From the NCBI RefSeq assembly GCF_001632365.1, contig NW_024468544.1, positions 17,511 to 81,510 of the forward strand: a stretch of 64,000 bases of DNA, given 5' to 3'. The notes under the pieces are model-generated. The model was not told where the DNA came from, made no database searches, and saw only the letters and a program-made list of their open reading frames with translations. Positions 1 to 10,682 of the stretch are shown here, in pieces (within the stretch, counting starts at the first letter, position 1; the number at the start of each line of letters is the position of its first letter). The translations under genes and the position numbers were made by a program. The DNA comes from Laetiporus sulphureus 93-53. Its lineage: Eukaryota; Basidiomycota; Agaricomycetes; Polyporales; Laetiporaceae.

Positions 1-174
1 GCCGGTGCTGACCGGCGGCCAGATGACGTGGTAGAGGTTCCACAGCATGCCGAACACGGCGGGCACGATGGAGAGCAGGCGCGAGAAGAAGAAGAGCAGG
101 TGGATGGACCATGTGGGTGAGAAGGGAGATGCGGCGGAGGACGTGATGATGCGCGATGTCGGGAGGTTGTGGGG
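1..174 (-). CDS. Partial membrane-protein exon at the left edge
   Basis: Read on the minus strand, an open frame of about 57 codons runs off the left edge. It begins just after a good 3' splice site (TGACAG, at 175-180), and an in-frame stop lies immediately upstream, so this is an internal or terminal exon. It encodes a Ser/Thr/Pro-rich stretch and then one strongly hydrophobic segment (FFFSRLLSIVPAVFGMLW), likely a transmembrane helix. The family is not recognised. It could be the 3' part of the hypothetical gene at 653-1855, but no connecting exon could be fixed between 175 and 652, so they are kept separate. Confidence 0.35.
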
Positions 175-253
175 CTGTCAGACGAGATATCATGAGCAAT
201 CGTTCACGCGCGCATGTACAGGGCATGAAAGTGGGCGAGGCTGTGACAGACGT

Positions 254-382
254 GGCAAGCAGGCTCAAGCCTGCTATCTCCATCACGCCATACGGGAGTT
301 AGTTCGACAGTGAAGACGCAAAAGATAGCGGCAAGCAAGCTCAAGCTCGCTATCTCCAGGACGCCATACGGGAACTAGCTCG
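254..382. repeat. Two-copy 53-bp direct repeat
   Basis: Positions 254-306 and 330-382 are 53-bp direct copies differing at 8 positions (45/53 identical), 76 bp apart. Each begins GGCAAGCA and contains GCTATCTCC and CGCCATACGGGA. The gene-free stretch 175-652 holds nothing else recognisable. Confidence 0.75.
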
Positions 383-652
383 CAAGTCCGACCACGTCAA
401 AGAGGCTCAACGTGGGATGCGCTGCTAGGCGGACCAGTCCACTGCCTGTATATCGTGAAACCACTGTCACCAGAAATTCCAGTTATGTCAAAGATGGCCT
501 TGAGCCATGAAATGTACGGTTATCAGCTGTCCAAGAAAGGGAATATCGAAAGCTTAACGTCTTCCCCATCACTGCCATGGCAGCGGCGATCACCCCAGAC
601 ACTGACCCATCTATGGCGCTTCTTTGAGAGCAACCCGGTTTGATAACCATTG

Positions 653-1855
653 TCACAAAAGGAATCGAGCGCACCAAACCTGACTTTGACGACATATCGA
701 GAACGCGAAATGGACACTCACCGAGTCTTCACTCTCGGTCTCAGTCTCGCCTGCCCCGGGGACGCCATGGGATGTGCTGATCGGCCGAGCGGGCGCGCCG
801 TCGTGTGTTCGCGTTTTGCGCTTAAGCAGGCGCGAGCGCAAGGAGCCGGACACGCCGAGCGGGGGGACGGTGAAGATCATGCCGTCGTCTGAGGTAGCAG
901 TGTCGTCGGCGTCCTCCCCGGACGTGTCGGCGGATCGAGTGGCAGGCGAGTAAGAGGGCGGTCGGTGATGGAGGGATTGCGATGCGAGGGAGGAAGAGGA
1001 CGGCGGGTGGGAGTAGGTGAAGAGCTGCAGTGGTGGTGTTCCGCGCAGGTGCGGGGACGAGCTCGCGCGCTGGACGGGAGAGGGAGAGTAGGGAGGCGGG
1101 CTGCTGTCTGGCACACTCATCTCGGTGTTCGTTCTTGATCGAGGACGCGTGGGTGTTCGTCGGGGCCTCAGGGAAGAGTCGCCTGCAGTGCGAGATCGTG
1201 GCCGGGTGTACGTCGGATGGGTAGGTGAAGCGGAATGATCAGAGCGTCCAGACAGAGGTGCGAGTGGCTGCAGAGGAGTACAGGTGAGAGATGAAGGCGA
1301 TCTTCTGCGGAGTGGGGCCTGCCCGTTGGCTGGCCAAGTGTCCACGGACTGATACGGAGGTGGGCTCGTCCCGTCGACATGTACCAGGAAGGAAGGATCG
1401 AGGAGGGCGACGGAGCCTGCAGGAGAGACTGGCGCGATGAGCACTCGCGCGCGAGAAGTCTGCACGGAAGACATCCTGAGATCAGCGTTCTGGGAGGGAC
1501 TCACTGGCTTTAATATGCGGCTGGAAGGAGGTGCTGGACCAATGGAGACTGCAATCTGTGGCGAATCTCACGTCCGCTTCAGGCTAGTGCCCCGCATCTC
1601 CATCATTGCAGACGTTCCTTCCGAGTCGGACGCCAATTGGGCCACTGCGCCAAGCTGCGTGGCAGTCTGGGTGGTCACGTGCCATGCCTTATCGGCACCT
1701 GTATGGGCGCCAAGCTGCGCGCTAAGCGCTCGCAGTTCGCCGTCGACTTCGCCATCAGGAGGCTTGCCAGGCATTTCGTACGCCTGTCTGATTGCCCTCT
1801 CACCCGTTCTCACCGCACCTCCCTCCATGGAGCTTGTCCAACGCGCATTCAGCAT
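653..1855 (-). CDS. Hypothetical Ser/Pro-rich protein with PPxY-type motifs
   Basis: Proposed model: complement(join(653..679,722..1475,1572..1855)), 354 codons before the stop, with GT..AG introns of 42 and 96 nt whose phases agree. The first exon is acidic and Gln/Ala-rich. The large second exon is Ser/Pro/Arg-rich with repeated proline-tyrosine motifs (SPPPYQ, SPPPYSP, RPPSYSP) of the kind bound by WW domains of Nedd4/Rsp5 ubiquitin ligases. It ends in an acidic Asp/Thr tract and a basic stretch. No catalytic domain is visible. The 3' end is the weakest part: the 42-nt intron is in frame, so read-through gives nearly the same C-terminus, and the gene may instead continue toward the membrane exon at 1-174. 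A role as an arrestin-like or membrane adaptor is only a guess. Confidence 0.4.
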
Positions 1856-3199
1856 TACGGCCCGGCGGTATGAGTCGGTAAATTTACGAGCTAGCCCTGA
1901 TCGAGGGCGGTTTCGGATTGCTGGGAACTCCTATTTTGACCAGCATTAGCTCGTGCGCTGCCGCCCGCTACGCGAAGCCTTCGTCTAGGCTTTCATTCAG
2001 TGCGCTTCGCGTTCGGAATCACTGCTGAGCTCCACCATTTTATGTCATCTGCAGACCCGTCTGCCTCAATCTGCAAGAACGAGGCAGGGACCATTACCCA
2101 CCTTCGCCAGATAAATTGCGAGCTTTGCCGAAATTCGTGGCTCAAGGATCTGCGCCGTGATAGATGCCACTATGTCTTCCGTGCGAATCCTTGTTATGCA
2201 GATCTTCTGTTTCGTTTCGCTTTCGCGATGGTGGGCTGCGACGTCATCATGTCTTGCATTGGCGGCAGTACCTCCAGGACCCTGGGATTCGCTTTGCGCA
2301 ACACGTCTGCACTGAAATGCATTTTCGTACCCGCGCCGCGCAGGAGGCCCGAACGCAATTCTCTTCACGATCGCTGTGATCGGTATAGTATGTAGTACGA
2401 ACTCATCACCCCTATCACCCCGCAATTCGAGGAGCCAATAGACGCTCCGGAATTATCCGGAAGACATCGAGAACACGGCCGCGGAGATAGCACCCAACGG
2501 ACGCCCGTCTCTCGCCCAACTAACGCAAGTATGGTCCTGTACCCTTCGCAGTGGCGTCTTGAATGGACGCCAAGGTTTCCATGGAGGACTCGTCGGGAAA
2601 CAGCTGTGCTTGTATCTTGAGGATGCGACTTGGGCCCTGCGATACGAGTGGACTAGGTTCCGGGGGCGAAAAGAGGTGGGAAGTTGGTACAGGAACAGAC
2701 AGGAACCGCTAGGATACCAAGAGCACCCGGGTGGAGTAGGCCTTCGGTCTTGCCCGATGGAGAGGATACTTTGCAGTATGCGATGAACATATTTGGATTG
2801 GCCCTGCGAGTGTATTTCAAAATGCGACAGACACCGAAAGCTAGATCGATGCGACATGGACAGCGTCGCTACCGTAAGTGGTTGCACCCTCAATCATAAT
2901 CAACGCCCAGGCTGAAGTTGCGAAGATGTATAATACAGTTCGGTCCAGCGGAATTGGATGAACATGCACGGTTCTCACACGCTGTGGGGTAGCAGCTCCA
3001 AAGAGGAAAAGCTGAAGGTATACGAGTTCCAAATGAAATGTCATCCAAGCCATGGACGCTGTCATTGGTGAACATTTCAGCTAGTCGTGAATGTTAAGGT
3101 GTAGGCTAATCTCCTCGTCACTGTATGCACGCCTTAACTATCCGGCTACGCAATACTAGATTTTTTTGCCTCATATCTGTGACTCGATCCTTGCCTTCC
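1856..3199. other. Intergenic, no supported gene
   Basis: Several 70-150 codon open frames overlap on both strands, but none shows a recognisable domain, a convincing splice pattern or coding-like composition. I see no repeat or RNA gene. Confidence 0.5.
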
Positions 3200-4780
3200 A
3201 TCACCACTTCGCGTAAGGTCGGCGAGCAATCCTCGACAGCCGCCGTACTCGCACGCGGTCAAACACCCCGAATCAGCTTTCGGGGGCAGACCACACACCA
3301 CGCGATGCGCCGCACCTATGCAGCAGAAGGAGGGACGTCCGGCGAACGAGCAACCCGCGTTGTGCGGTGCGGAGGACCCGAACGTTCTGCCACTGCGTGC
3401 ACAGAAGGCAAGCCGAGGCTTGTCTTCTTCGTCGATCTGCACGTCCTCTCAAGGGGAGTGTGAAGGAAATGCAAGGTAAATCGTGATTTGATTTCGTTTC
3501 GATCGGGTCTCGTGAGGGCCGTATCGTTTGGCTACCTGCTCACGAGTCACGATGCGGGGCAGCAAATGCAACAGGTTCCGCTGTTTTGATCGCGGAGAAT
3601 GCAAAGAGGAAAGAGGATGGCCGATGGAGAGAGCGGGCCGAGGTACGATCTGCGCATCAGGCTACGATGTCGCACAGCGAAACTTGAAGAAAACGAGTTC
3701 GTCCGACTGACGGGGAGAGTCGAGTGCGTACGACGACTCTCATAATCACCTTCTACTCATGGGTGTATCGCAGGGATGTCATCAAGGTATACTCGATGGC
3801 GAAAGTTCCAAACTTTGCAAGGCTGCAATGTTCACGCCAGAGGAGGAGCAGGGACGGGGACACTCGACTCGTACGAACCAGGAAAGCCGATTGCGCGATA
3901 CGGACACCCGAAACTTCCGCCAACGCGCATCGTGAAAATGCGATATTTTCACTTAAACCCGCGTAAAGTCGGCAAGAAACCCTCGACAGCCGCCTTGGTT
4001 AGGTATCCACTCGCACGTGGTCAAAGACAGAGCAAGAGGGCCGGGACATGGCCAGCTTTCGGGGACAGACGCCACTCGATGCAGGTGAAGGAGAAAGGAG
4101 AGACGTCCGGCGAACGAGAAAAGCGGATTGTGCGGTGCGGAGAACCCGAACGTTCTGTCACTGCGTGCGCAGAAGGCGAGGCTTGTTTTCTTCGTCGATC
4201 TGCGCGCCCTGCAAGGGAGTGTGAAGGAAATGCAAGGTAAATCGTGATTTGATTTCGTTTCGATCGGTTCTCGTGGTTTGGCTACCCACGCGCGATGCGG
4301 GGTAGCAATTGCAACAGGTTCCGATGTTTTGATCGCGGAGAATGCAAAGAGCAGAGAGGATGGCCGACGGAGAGATTGGGTCGAGGTCCAATCTGCGCAA
4401 GGAGGCTACAATGTCGCACAGCGGAACTTGAAAAAACGAGGTCGTCCGACCGAGAATTCATGAGAGTCGATTGCGTACGACGATCTCGTTCAGCTTCTAC
4501 TCATGGGCGCATCGCAGGGATGTCATCAAGGTATACTCGATGGCGACACATCGTCGAAAGCTCCAGACTGTGCAAGGCTGCAACGTCCACGCCCGAGGTG
4601 GTCCGGACGGGGACATTCGACGAACTAACTAGGAAACCCGATTGCGCAGTACGGACACCCGAACTTCCGCCAACGTGTGCATCGTGAACCGGCGACTGTC
4701 CACTGAAGATGCCGATCTGCGCGTGCACTACTCCGTCCGACGCTAGAAAGTTAATGTGAAGCATGAGAAGGTAAATCGCA
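3200..4780. repeat. Tandem array of ~745-bp units (about 2.1 copies)
   Basis: Unit 1 spans roughly 3200-3960 and unit 2 roughly 3960-4700, with the start of a third near 4700-4780. Matching landmarks are offset by 743-761 bp: GTAAATCGTGATTTGATTTC at 3476 and 4237, GCAAAGAG at 3601 and 4344, GTATACTCGATGGCGA at 3787 and 4531. By eye the units are about 80% identical with small indels. A ~70-bp submotif, ending in a CGGAxACCCGAA core followed by CTTCCGCCAACG or CGTTCTGxCACTG, recurs at about 3335, 3858, 4103 and 4611. The open frames inside the units read similar peptides only because the DNA is duplicated; no protein domain is recognised. Confidence 0.85.
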
Positions 4781-5445
4781 ACCAAATATATATAGATATG
4801 TATGTGCACTCAGTACTCAATTCTCGATCGATCCTCGTGTTACCTGAGGGATCTGCGTCATAATCATAGACATAATCAGGAACATCATGCGCCAGGCCAG
4901 CCTCAGCATCGCGGAAGACAGTGTGCGATACATGTGTATGATGCATGATGTATTGATGCTCGCAGCACCATCGGCTACACTGCGTGAAACCCCAGATCAC
5001 GAAAAGTGGGAATATGGTAGCAATAAGGGCATTTCACGCGAGTTACAAACAAAACACACGCAAATTTCACACAAAGTGCAATTTGATGTGAATGATACAA
5101 AGTCGAACTGACTACAAGCATGTTACATCGTCATTTCGCATATGTTTTGCAACGCGCGAAATCTACGGAGATCCCGAGACTATTTTTCTGACAGCCCTGC
5201 ATATGCTCAATAAATAATTACCATATTTTCATATATACCAGTTCCCCTGCTGGCGGCCACAAATCATTCAAATCACTTGCAGTTGCCATGTATGATGGCA
5301 TGCATGATGAACATATTATACATATTACATTGGTATACAATGACCCATCAGACATTCAGCAAGGACAGCACGAAAGTTTATCTTCGGGTGTAATGGTGAC
5401 AGAGACGATGGAATTCGAGAATGCGGCCAAATAATGTAATCCTGA
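4781..5445. other. AT-rich intergenic segment
   Basis: Noticeably more AT-rich than its surroundings, with runs such as ATATATATAGATATG near 4785. No gene, repeat or RNA was recognised. Confidence 0.5.
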
Positions 5446-6003
5446 TCACACCGTCCTCCGCTTCATGCCGACTCTACATTGCGCTGGCGTGGGGAGGAAA
5501 CCTTCCCATGTCTCGAATGAATCGCAAGACATGCCGTCAGAGATCAGTGTGGATAGATTAATCGGCACACACCTTCTTTTCGAGTTCCTCCAGCATGAAG
5601 TGGTGTCAGCGCAGGATGGACGAGATAATGACGAGCAGCAGCTCCGAGCTTGTCAGGTTACGGCTGACATACGTCCTGTGTAAACAAAGTTTCAGACTCA
5701 AGTCGTCGCGCATAACCGGAATACACCTACCGCAGCCCAAGGGAGAACGGGTTGAAAGCCTTCTGCATCTCATTCTTGTCATGCCCTCCCCGCCTCTCCG
5801 GCCTGAATACCTTCCTGAATACCTCCACACCTCTTTGTCCCTGTGAACTGTGTACGTCAGCACAGACAAGATGGTGCCCGTGGGGAAGAACTGCCCACAG
5901 ACGGTGATGCTGCCCTCAGGCACTACGTGCAGGAGGTTGATCCCAGAGGTCGAATGCATCCGCAGTGCCTCGTTAATGATGACGTCGACCAAGCGTGCCA
6001 TCC
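5446..6003 (-). pseudogene. Decayed cytochrome P450 3' fragment
   Basis: Only the C-terminal third of a P450 remains, on the minus strand. Behind a 3' splice site (TTCTAATCAG) comes the K-helix (NEALRMHS, the ExxR element), then the beta region up to HRDKEVW. A frame change leads into FRPER and FNPFSLGLR, and a 55-nt intron splits the heme loop. After the intron the loop reads TYVSRNL where the family has xCxGRNL: the heme-ligand cysteine is tyrosine and the following glycine is serine. An in-frame TGA follows SSILR where Arg is expected. A further frame change gives the typical tail (FETWEGFLPTPAQ...), ending at 5446-5448. The K-helix sequence resembles CYP53-type benzoate hydroxylases (inference). 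Upstream P450 exons are absent. Non-functional by several independent lesions. Confidence 0.85.
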
Positions 6004-6260
6004 CACTGATTAGAATTTAGCACACACCTGCGGTCCTTCACCCGTGTGACCTCGCTGATTCCATGAGTGTATCTGTGTATGCACGCGATGTCATTGACAG
6101 TGCACGTCACGGAGGAAGGATCGCGGACATTACTGATGAAGAGCCACGCACGTAAGGGTTGCAGTGGTTAATGATCTGCCAGTTGACCCCTGGGAACGGC
6201 GCACATCATGTCCAGTCATGATCAGACTTCCGGGTTCTGACAGAAATCCGGCTTGCCGTA

Positions 6261-6266
6261 TATAAA
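6261..6266 (+). promoter_or_regulatory. TATA box-like site
   Basis: TATATAAAG context 114 bp upstream of the ATG of the short open frame at 6380. Confidence 0.3.
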
Positions 6267-6379
6267 GTCATCGGGCACCCTCTCCCGACGGTGAGTCCTT
6301 CTCTTCACATGTTGTTCGTGTTGGTTTCCACCTGAAGCACTACCTTTCGCTCTCCCTCGTACCGTGTAACGTTCCGCTT

Positions 6380-6478
6380 ATGACTGTCACTCACCACGAA
6401 AGTGACGAGGAGACCCCCTTGCTGCCGGAGGAGGTGCGGAAGCCCGTCAAAACACCTACACGAATAACAAGTCTCTAA
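6380..6478 (+). pseudogene. Possible N-terminal remnant of an MFS transporter
   Basis: An ATG opens a 32-codon frame (start MTVTHHESDEETPLLPEE) ending at TAA 6476-6478. The acidic EETPLL followed by basic and Thr-Pro residues is how many fungal MFS transporters begin. The next bases could continue as LPW-like sequence in another frame, but no membrane segments follow. This is an inference from a short stretch; it may be a chance open frame. Confidence 0.25.
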
Positions 6479-7631
6479 CTTCCTGGGACGGCACTGGAGG
6501 AGTGGGAGAGAAAGATGGAAGTGGCAAGCTACGAGGGAAAGAAACAAAGGCTCAATATGCGCATGGACTGACTGGATGGGGATTGTAGTCAGTGAAGGGG
6601 AATATATGCGCAGCCAGAGTCCAGATCCTGCACCATATTCGTACTAATGATTTCGTGCATGTGTTATCTGGAAACCTTTCCGTAATGATATCCTCGACCT
6701 TTCGGATACTTAACGCACCTCGGGAACCACATGTGTGTAACCCGGCTACAATGGATGCGAAATATGCAGATTAGAAGGAAATGCACAAAAGCCTGACATA
6801 TACGCGACTTCCGCTCATAATATGTGCGAAATAAGCAAAATGCCATCATATTACACGATGCGCAATCTAGGATTTCACGCAGTGCTACGCTATCGATGTC
6901 GATGAGCACGCGCGGGTCGACAGTTGCGCGTTTCTACCGGCAAGGCACGATCCACGACTTCTCGACGGACTCTGCTTGAATTAACCAAGATGCACGGCAC
7001 CGCGGAGATCAGGATTCGTTGTCTTCTCCCGCCAGCATCGCGTACGCCGCAGGGCGACTTACATTCGCGTTCGCCTGCGAAGAAGTCCAAGTCGCAGATC
7101 CGCTGCGACATTTCCCAAGTTACTCCCGTCTCAGCTCTGAAACAATCTCTGCAGGAATTCGAAGCGACGGCAGGACGCAATAACTACTCGATCGATCCGC
7201 AAGGCCTCTATATGCGTGGCACACATCTGCGGGATCTGCATCAATGAATTGAGCAGGGCATGAACGTGTGCGTTGGTCGCCTTCCCGTAGAACACGGAAT
7301 GTATTGTGCGGTGCGTTAAAAAGCCGTGCACTGGCAGCGAGTACGGCTCGGCTGCACTATCAATCATGATCTTGCACGACAGGAGACAGCTGCAGCAACA
7401 CTCGGTGATCCACGTGTAGAAGGTGCACAGTCGCTCGGTTAACCGAGACACAAACTGCTGTTGTACGTACGTTGATGGGGCCCGGGTAGTGACGTAGGTG
7501 TAAAGTGCTGTAGATTTGCGCAGCACATAAGCGAGGTATCCATTACGACTAGGTATTCAATCCGATCTAATTACATATGTGTTGTGTTCATTCTATGCAA
7601 GCGTCCGTCGTCGCCGCACAGGCCCACCGGC
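6479..7631. other. Intergenic, no supported gene
   Basis: The stretch downstream of the ERG1 stop. Open frames of about 100 codons on plus (6924-7247) and about 131 codons on minus (7131-7526) have no recognisable motif, and I do not call them. Confidence 0.45.
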
Positions 7632-9294
7632 TCACCACCATCGAATCTCCGTCCAGATGAGCGGCATGAACACCATGCACGCGGTCCAGAGCTACGCGCC
7701 GATCGTCAGCGTTCCGAGTCCTCAACACAACGAGACGGACGCACCACCTGCACACACTTGACGGCGAGGAACGGGTACTCGTCCATGCGCGGCCGGGCGT
7801 AGACGGGCTTGCCCGCGTCCGTGGTGCCGACCTGTCGCGGATGCGTGAACATCACCCAGATAGCGTACAGCGCGACGGCGAAGAAGTGGTACGCGAGGAG
7901 CAGCGTCGATTGCTTCGTCCTGAGCAGTCACTGTAAGTCAGCAAGACGCAGCGACGACTCGGAGGGAGAGGACGGACCCAGAAAGGAGGGAGGCCGGTTC
8001 GCGAATGCAGTTCCCGCCAAGCTCGAAATACTTGAAGCATCCTGTCCGGAGCACCTCCAGATTCTCATCTGGCACGAAATCAGTGTTATGCCTGCCAACA
8101 TCGGCGCACGACTCACCGTCCGCTCCAAAGAGATCGTACAGCGCGAGGCTGAGAACATTGATCGTCGACGCGAACCGCTTGCGCGACCAGTGCCACCGGT
8201 GGAGGACGCCCGACACCGCCTTCCAGTCGCCAAAGTCGTCAACATCGCGAAGAAGGTCTCGCAGCGTGACGACGTCGTTGAACGCGACGGTCATCCCGCC
8301 GCCCGTGAGCGGGTGCCGCATGTTCCACGAATCGCCGAGGAGGAAGACTCCCTCCTTCGTGTGTCGCCCGCCCTGCTCTGCCGGAGGGAGGAACGAGTTG
8401 GGCATCCGCCGCAGCCGGTCCTTCTCCAGTGCTATCCTGACGGGCTCTTGGAGGGATGTGGGCAGCTGAGGCATGATATCCGTCAGGATCGTTTCCTGTC
8501 AACTTTGTCAGATACCAGGAGAGACAGGTCGAACCCAACGCGCTGACCTTGATGTCCGCTGGCAGAGGATCCTTGAGGTCGACGAGCATACGTGTGTCGT
8601 GCTGACCGATCTGATAGAGCAGCACTGGGCCGTGTCCCTTCACGAGCACAACTGTACCATGCTGAGCAATCGGCAGGTGCGCATCGTCGAGGATGACGCC
8701 CACAAAGTAGCTCTTGAGCGCAGGCTTCACACCCACCTCTCCGAGCACCTTTGTCCGGAAGTTGGAGAAGCACCCGTCCGCAACGACCGTCAAGTCCGCC
8801 AGGAACGTCTCCTTCTCCGCCGCCGCCGTCTCCGCTCCCTCGCCTGCCTCTTGCTTGCGTATCGCACGCACGCCGAGGACGCGCCCGGTGACCTGACACT
8901 CGACGAGCTCGGTGACGGTCGCCTCGATCACGTCGACGCCCACCGCCTGCTTCGCCTTCTTGCGCAGCGTTTGGATGAAGCGGCCGTGATGGAAACTGCG
9001 GCCCTCGTCGGCGTCCGGATAGGGGATCTGCACGGGCTGGCCGCCGAGGACCACACAGTAGCCGCGCATGGGGATGGCGTCGATACCGTCAAGACAGTCT
9101 TCCATACCGAGTTTTTGGAGGGCGATGACGCCTCCCGGCTGGAGCAGCTCGCCTACGATGCGGTCGGGCTCGGCGAGAGAGCGCTCTAGAAGACAGATGC
9201 GGAGAGGTTTCGGGCGCTGGAGGGTGGAGAGCGCATGGGCGAGGGCGCAGCCCGCTACGCCGGCACCGACAATGAGCACGTCGTAGTGTGACAT
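7632..9294 (-). CDS. ERG1: Squalene monooxygenase (squalene epoxidase)
   Basis: complement(join(7632..7691,7748..7919,7978..8068,8117..8495,8548..9294)), 482 aa, close to yeast Erg1. The flavoprotein converts squalene to 2,3-oxidosqualene on the ER membrane, the first oxygen-requiring step of ergosterol synthesis and the target of allylamines. Seen: N-terminal FAD dinucleotide fold (GAGVAG, residues 10-15), the PDRIVGELLQPGG signature, the DG motif (ADGCFSNFR), the FAD-ribose GD motif (GDSWNMRHPLTGGGMTVAFND), CFKYFELGG, and two hydrophobic C-terminal segments that anchor the enzyme. The 48-nt intron 8069-8116 is in frame and would pass as coding; removing it restores the family spacing between LFGAD and ENLEVL. 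The start is the first ATG, directly before the FAD motif. DPH2, on the same strand, lies upstream with 1.4 kb between. Confidence 0.97.
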
Positions 9295-10682
9295 GGTAGG
9301 TCGAGGAATGCAGCGCGTTTGGTGACCTTGAATGCGAGCTTTTCAACGGTCGTGGAATGCAGTCGAGAGCTGTCTGGAGTGCGGACGACGTGCAGGGTGC
9401 CGCCACATTTTCAAGTCGACCCACTTCTGCTTGAATTTCGGCTTGTGATAGTCGAGCCACTAAATACGGCAATGTTCTCACGCTGTATCACCCTCCGTCG
9501 AGTCGAGGGCCGTCTGGGGCCTTTGTTTCGACGTAAAAGCGAACTTGTGAGGAGAGGGAAGGGAAGCATGGGCGGAGGAGGGAGATGGTATGGGCTGATG
9601 CGAGACGATATCCGCCACTAGGCTTGATTTGACGCTGCGTGACATGTTTTATCCGTCCTATGCGGGTGATGATGCGAAACTGCCGATTTATGGCTACGAC
9701 ACGAGATGATTTTGCAAAAGCATCAGACACTTATTTCAGTGTGAAAAGTGAGGAGGACGACTGGGGCGATGAATATATTCTCGCCGCTCGTCTGCACGTG
9801 ACAAATCCTCTAGGTATGATTGATCGAACTCTTGCAGCTCGGCGCACCGTGTTACATAAGAGCCAGGGCCGCAGAACGTCTGGAGGGCCCGAGTGAAAGC
9901 GCGACACACAGTGCAGGCGGGATTTCTGAACAGCGTCTGAGGAAGATCAGAATAACTGTACACCTGGGACTGTCGGGGGTTTGCACCAGTGTTATTGAAT
10001 TTGACGAGAAACAATTTCAGGGAAAAATGAAAAATTTGTGAACGCAAGTGACGCTGTCATAGTCATAATGGCAGAGGATGCGCGTCGGAGATTGATACTC
10101 GAGCAGTGACATTGGCTTGCCCTATATGGTGGAACGCCTTCCTAATGCGTTGCGCGCGTGACGCTTACTCGTGAGGCGACGCGGGGCTGAGGAACGTGAC
10201 GCGTGACGATGGCTGGGTGATTGACCAAGAATTTATGCAATTTCTAACGACAGTGTATATCAGATTTGAAATGGCGATGGGGTGCGTGGATGAGGACAAC
10301 GATGTACAGGCTTTCTGAGCTTGAGTAGTACTTGTGAGTTGGGATCATGATACGAGCTTTCGTTCGTGCTTGCATGTATTATGTATCTTGAAGCAGGATC
10401 TTCTACATATTCATATCGACAAGCACTCTTCGTGTATTCTGCAAATTCGATATCCCCAGGCAGTCCCAGACAAATACAGATGTTTTGAATTTTGCGTTCC
10501 CAGTCCGGATGTTGATCCACCGCACGCCACGGGCCCGGATTACTTCAGTTTACAATATTCCAAGGATTGTTAAGCGCCACTCCCGGTCCAGGTCTGAGAC
10601 CAACATTTCTGATATTAGTGCCTCTCAGCAGGCACTGCTTGTAACTCGCATTGCCAGTTTGCAGAACACAAACAACCCTACC
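9295..10682. other. ERG1 upstream region
   Basis: Gene-free stretch between the ERG1 start and the DPH2 stop. It includes ATCACCCTCC at 9487-9496, two mismatches from the SREBP/Sre1 element ATCACCCCAC, and a cluster of GTGACGC-type motifs around 10158-10210. No coding region was recognised. Confidence 0.5.
9487..9496 (+). promoter_or_regulatory. Candidate sterol-regulatory (Sre1-like) element
   Basis: ATCACCCTCC, about 190 bp upstream of the ERG1 ATG, matches 8 of 10 bases of the Sre1 site known from fungal sterol genes. A chance match is quite possible. Confidence 0.25.

Noticed and set aside
7131..7526. 131-codon minus-strand open frame
   Set aside because: Cys/Ser-rich composition, no domain, no plausible splice partners.
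8239..9189. Long open frames on the plus strand opposite ERG1
   Set aside because: Antisense shadows of a GC-rich coding exon; no motifs, and ERG1 on the minus strand is unambiguous.
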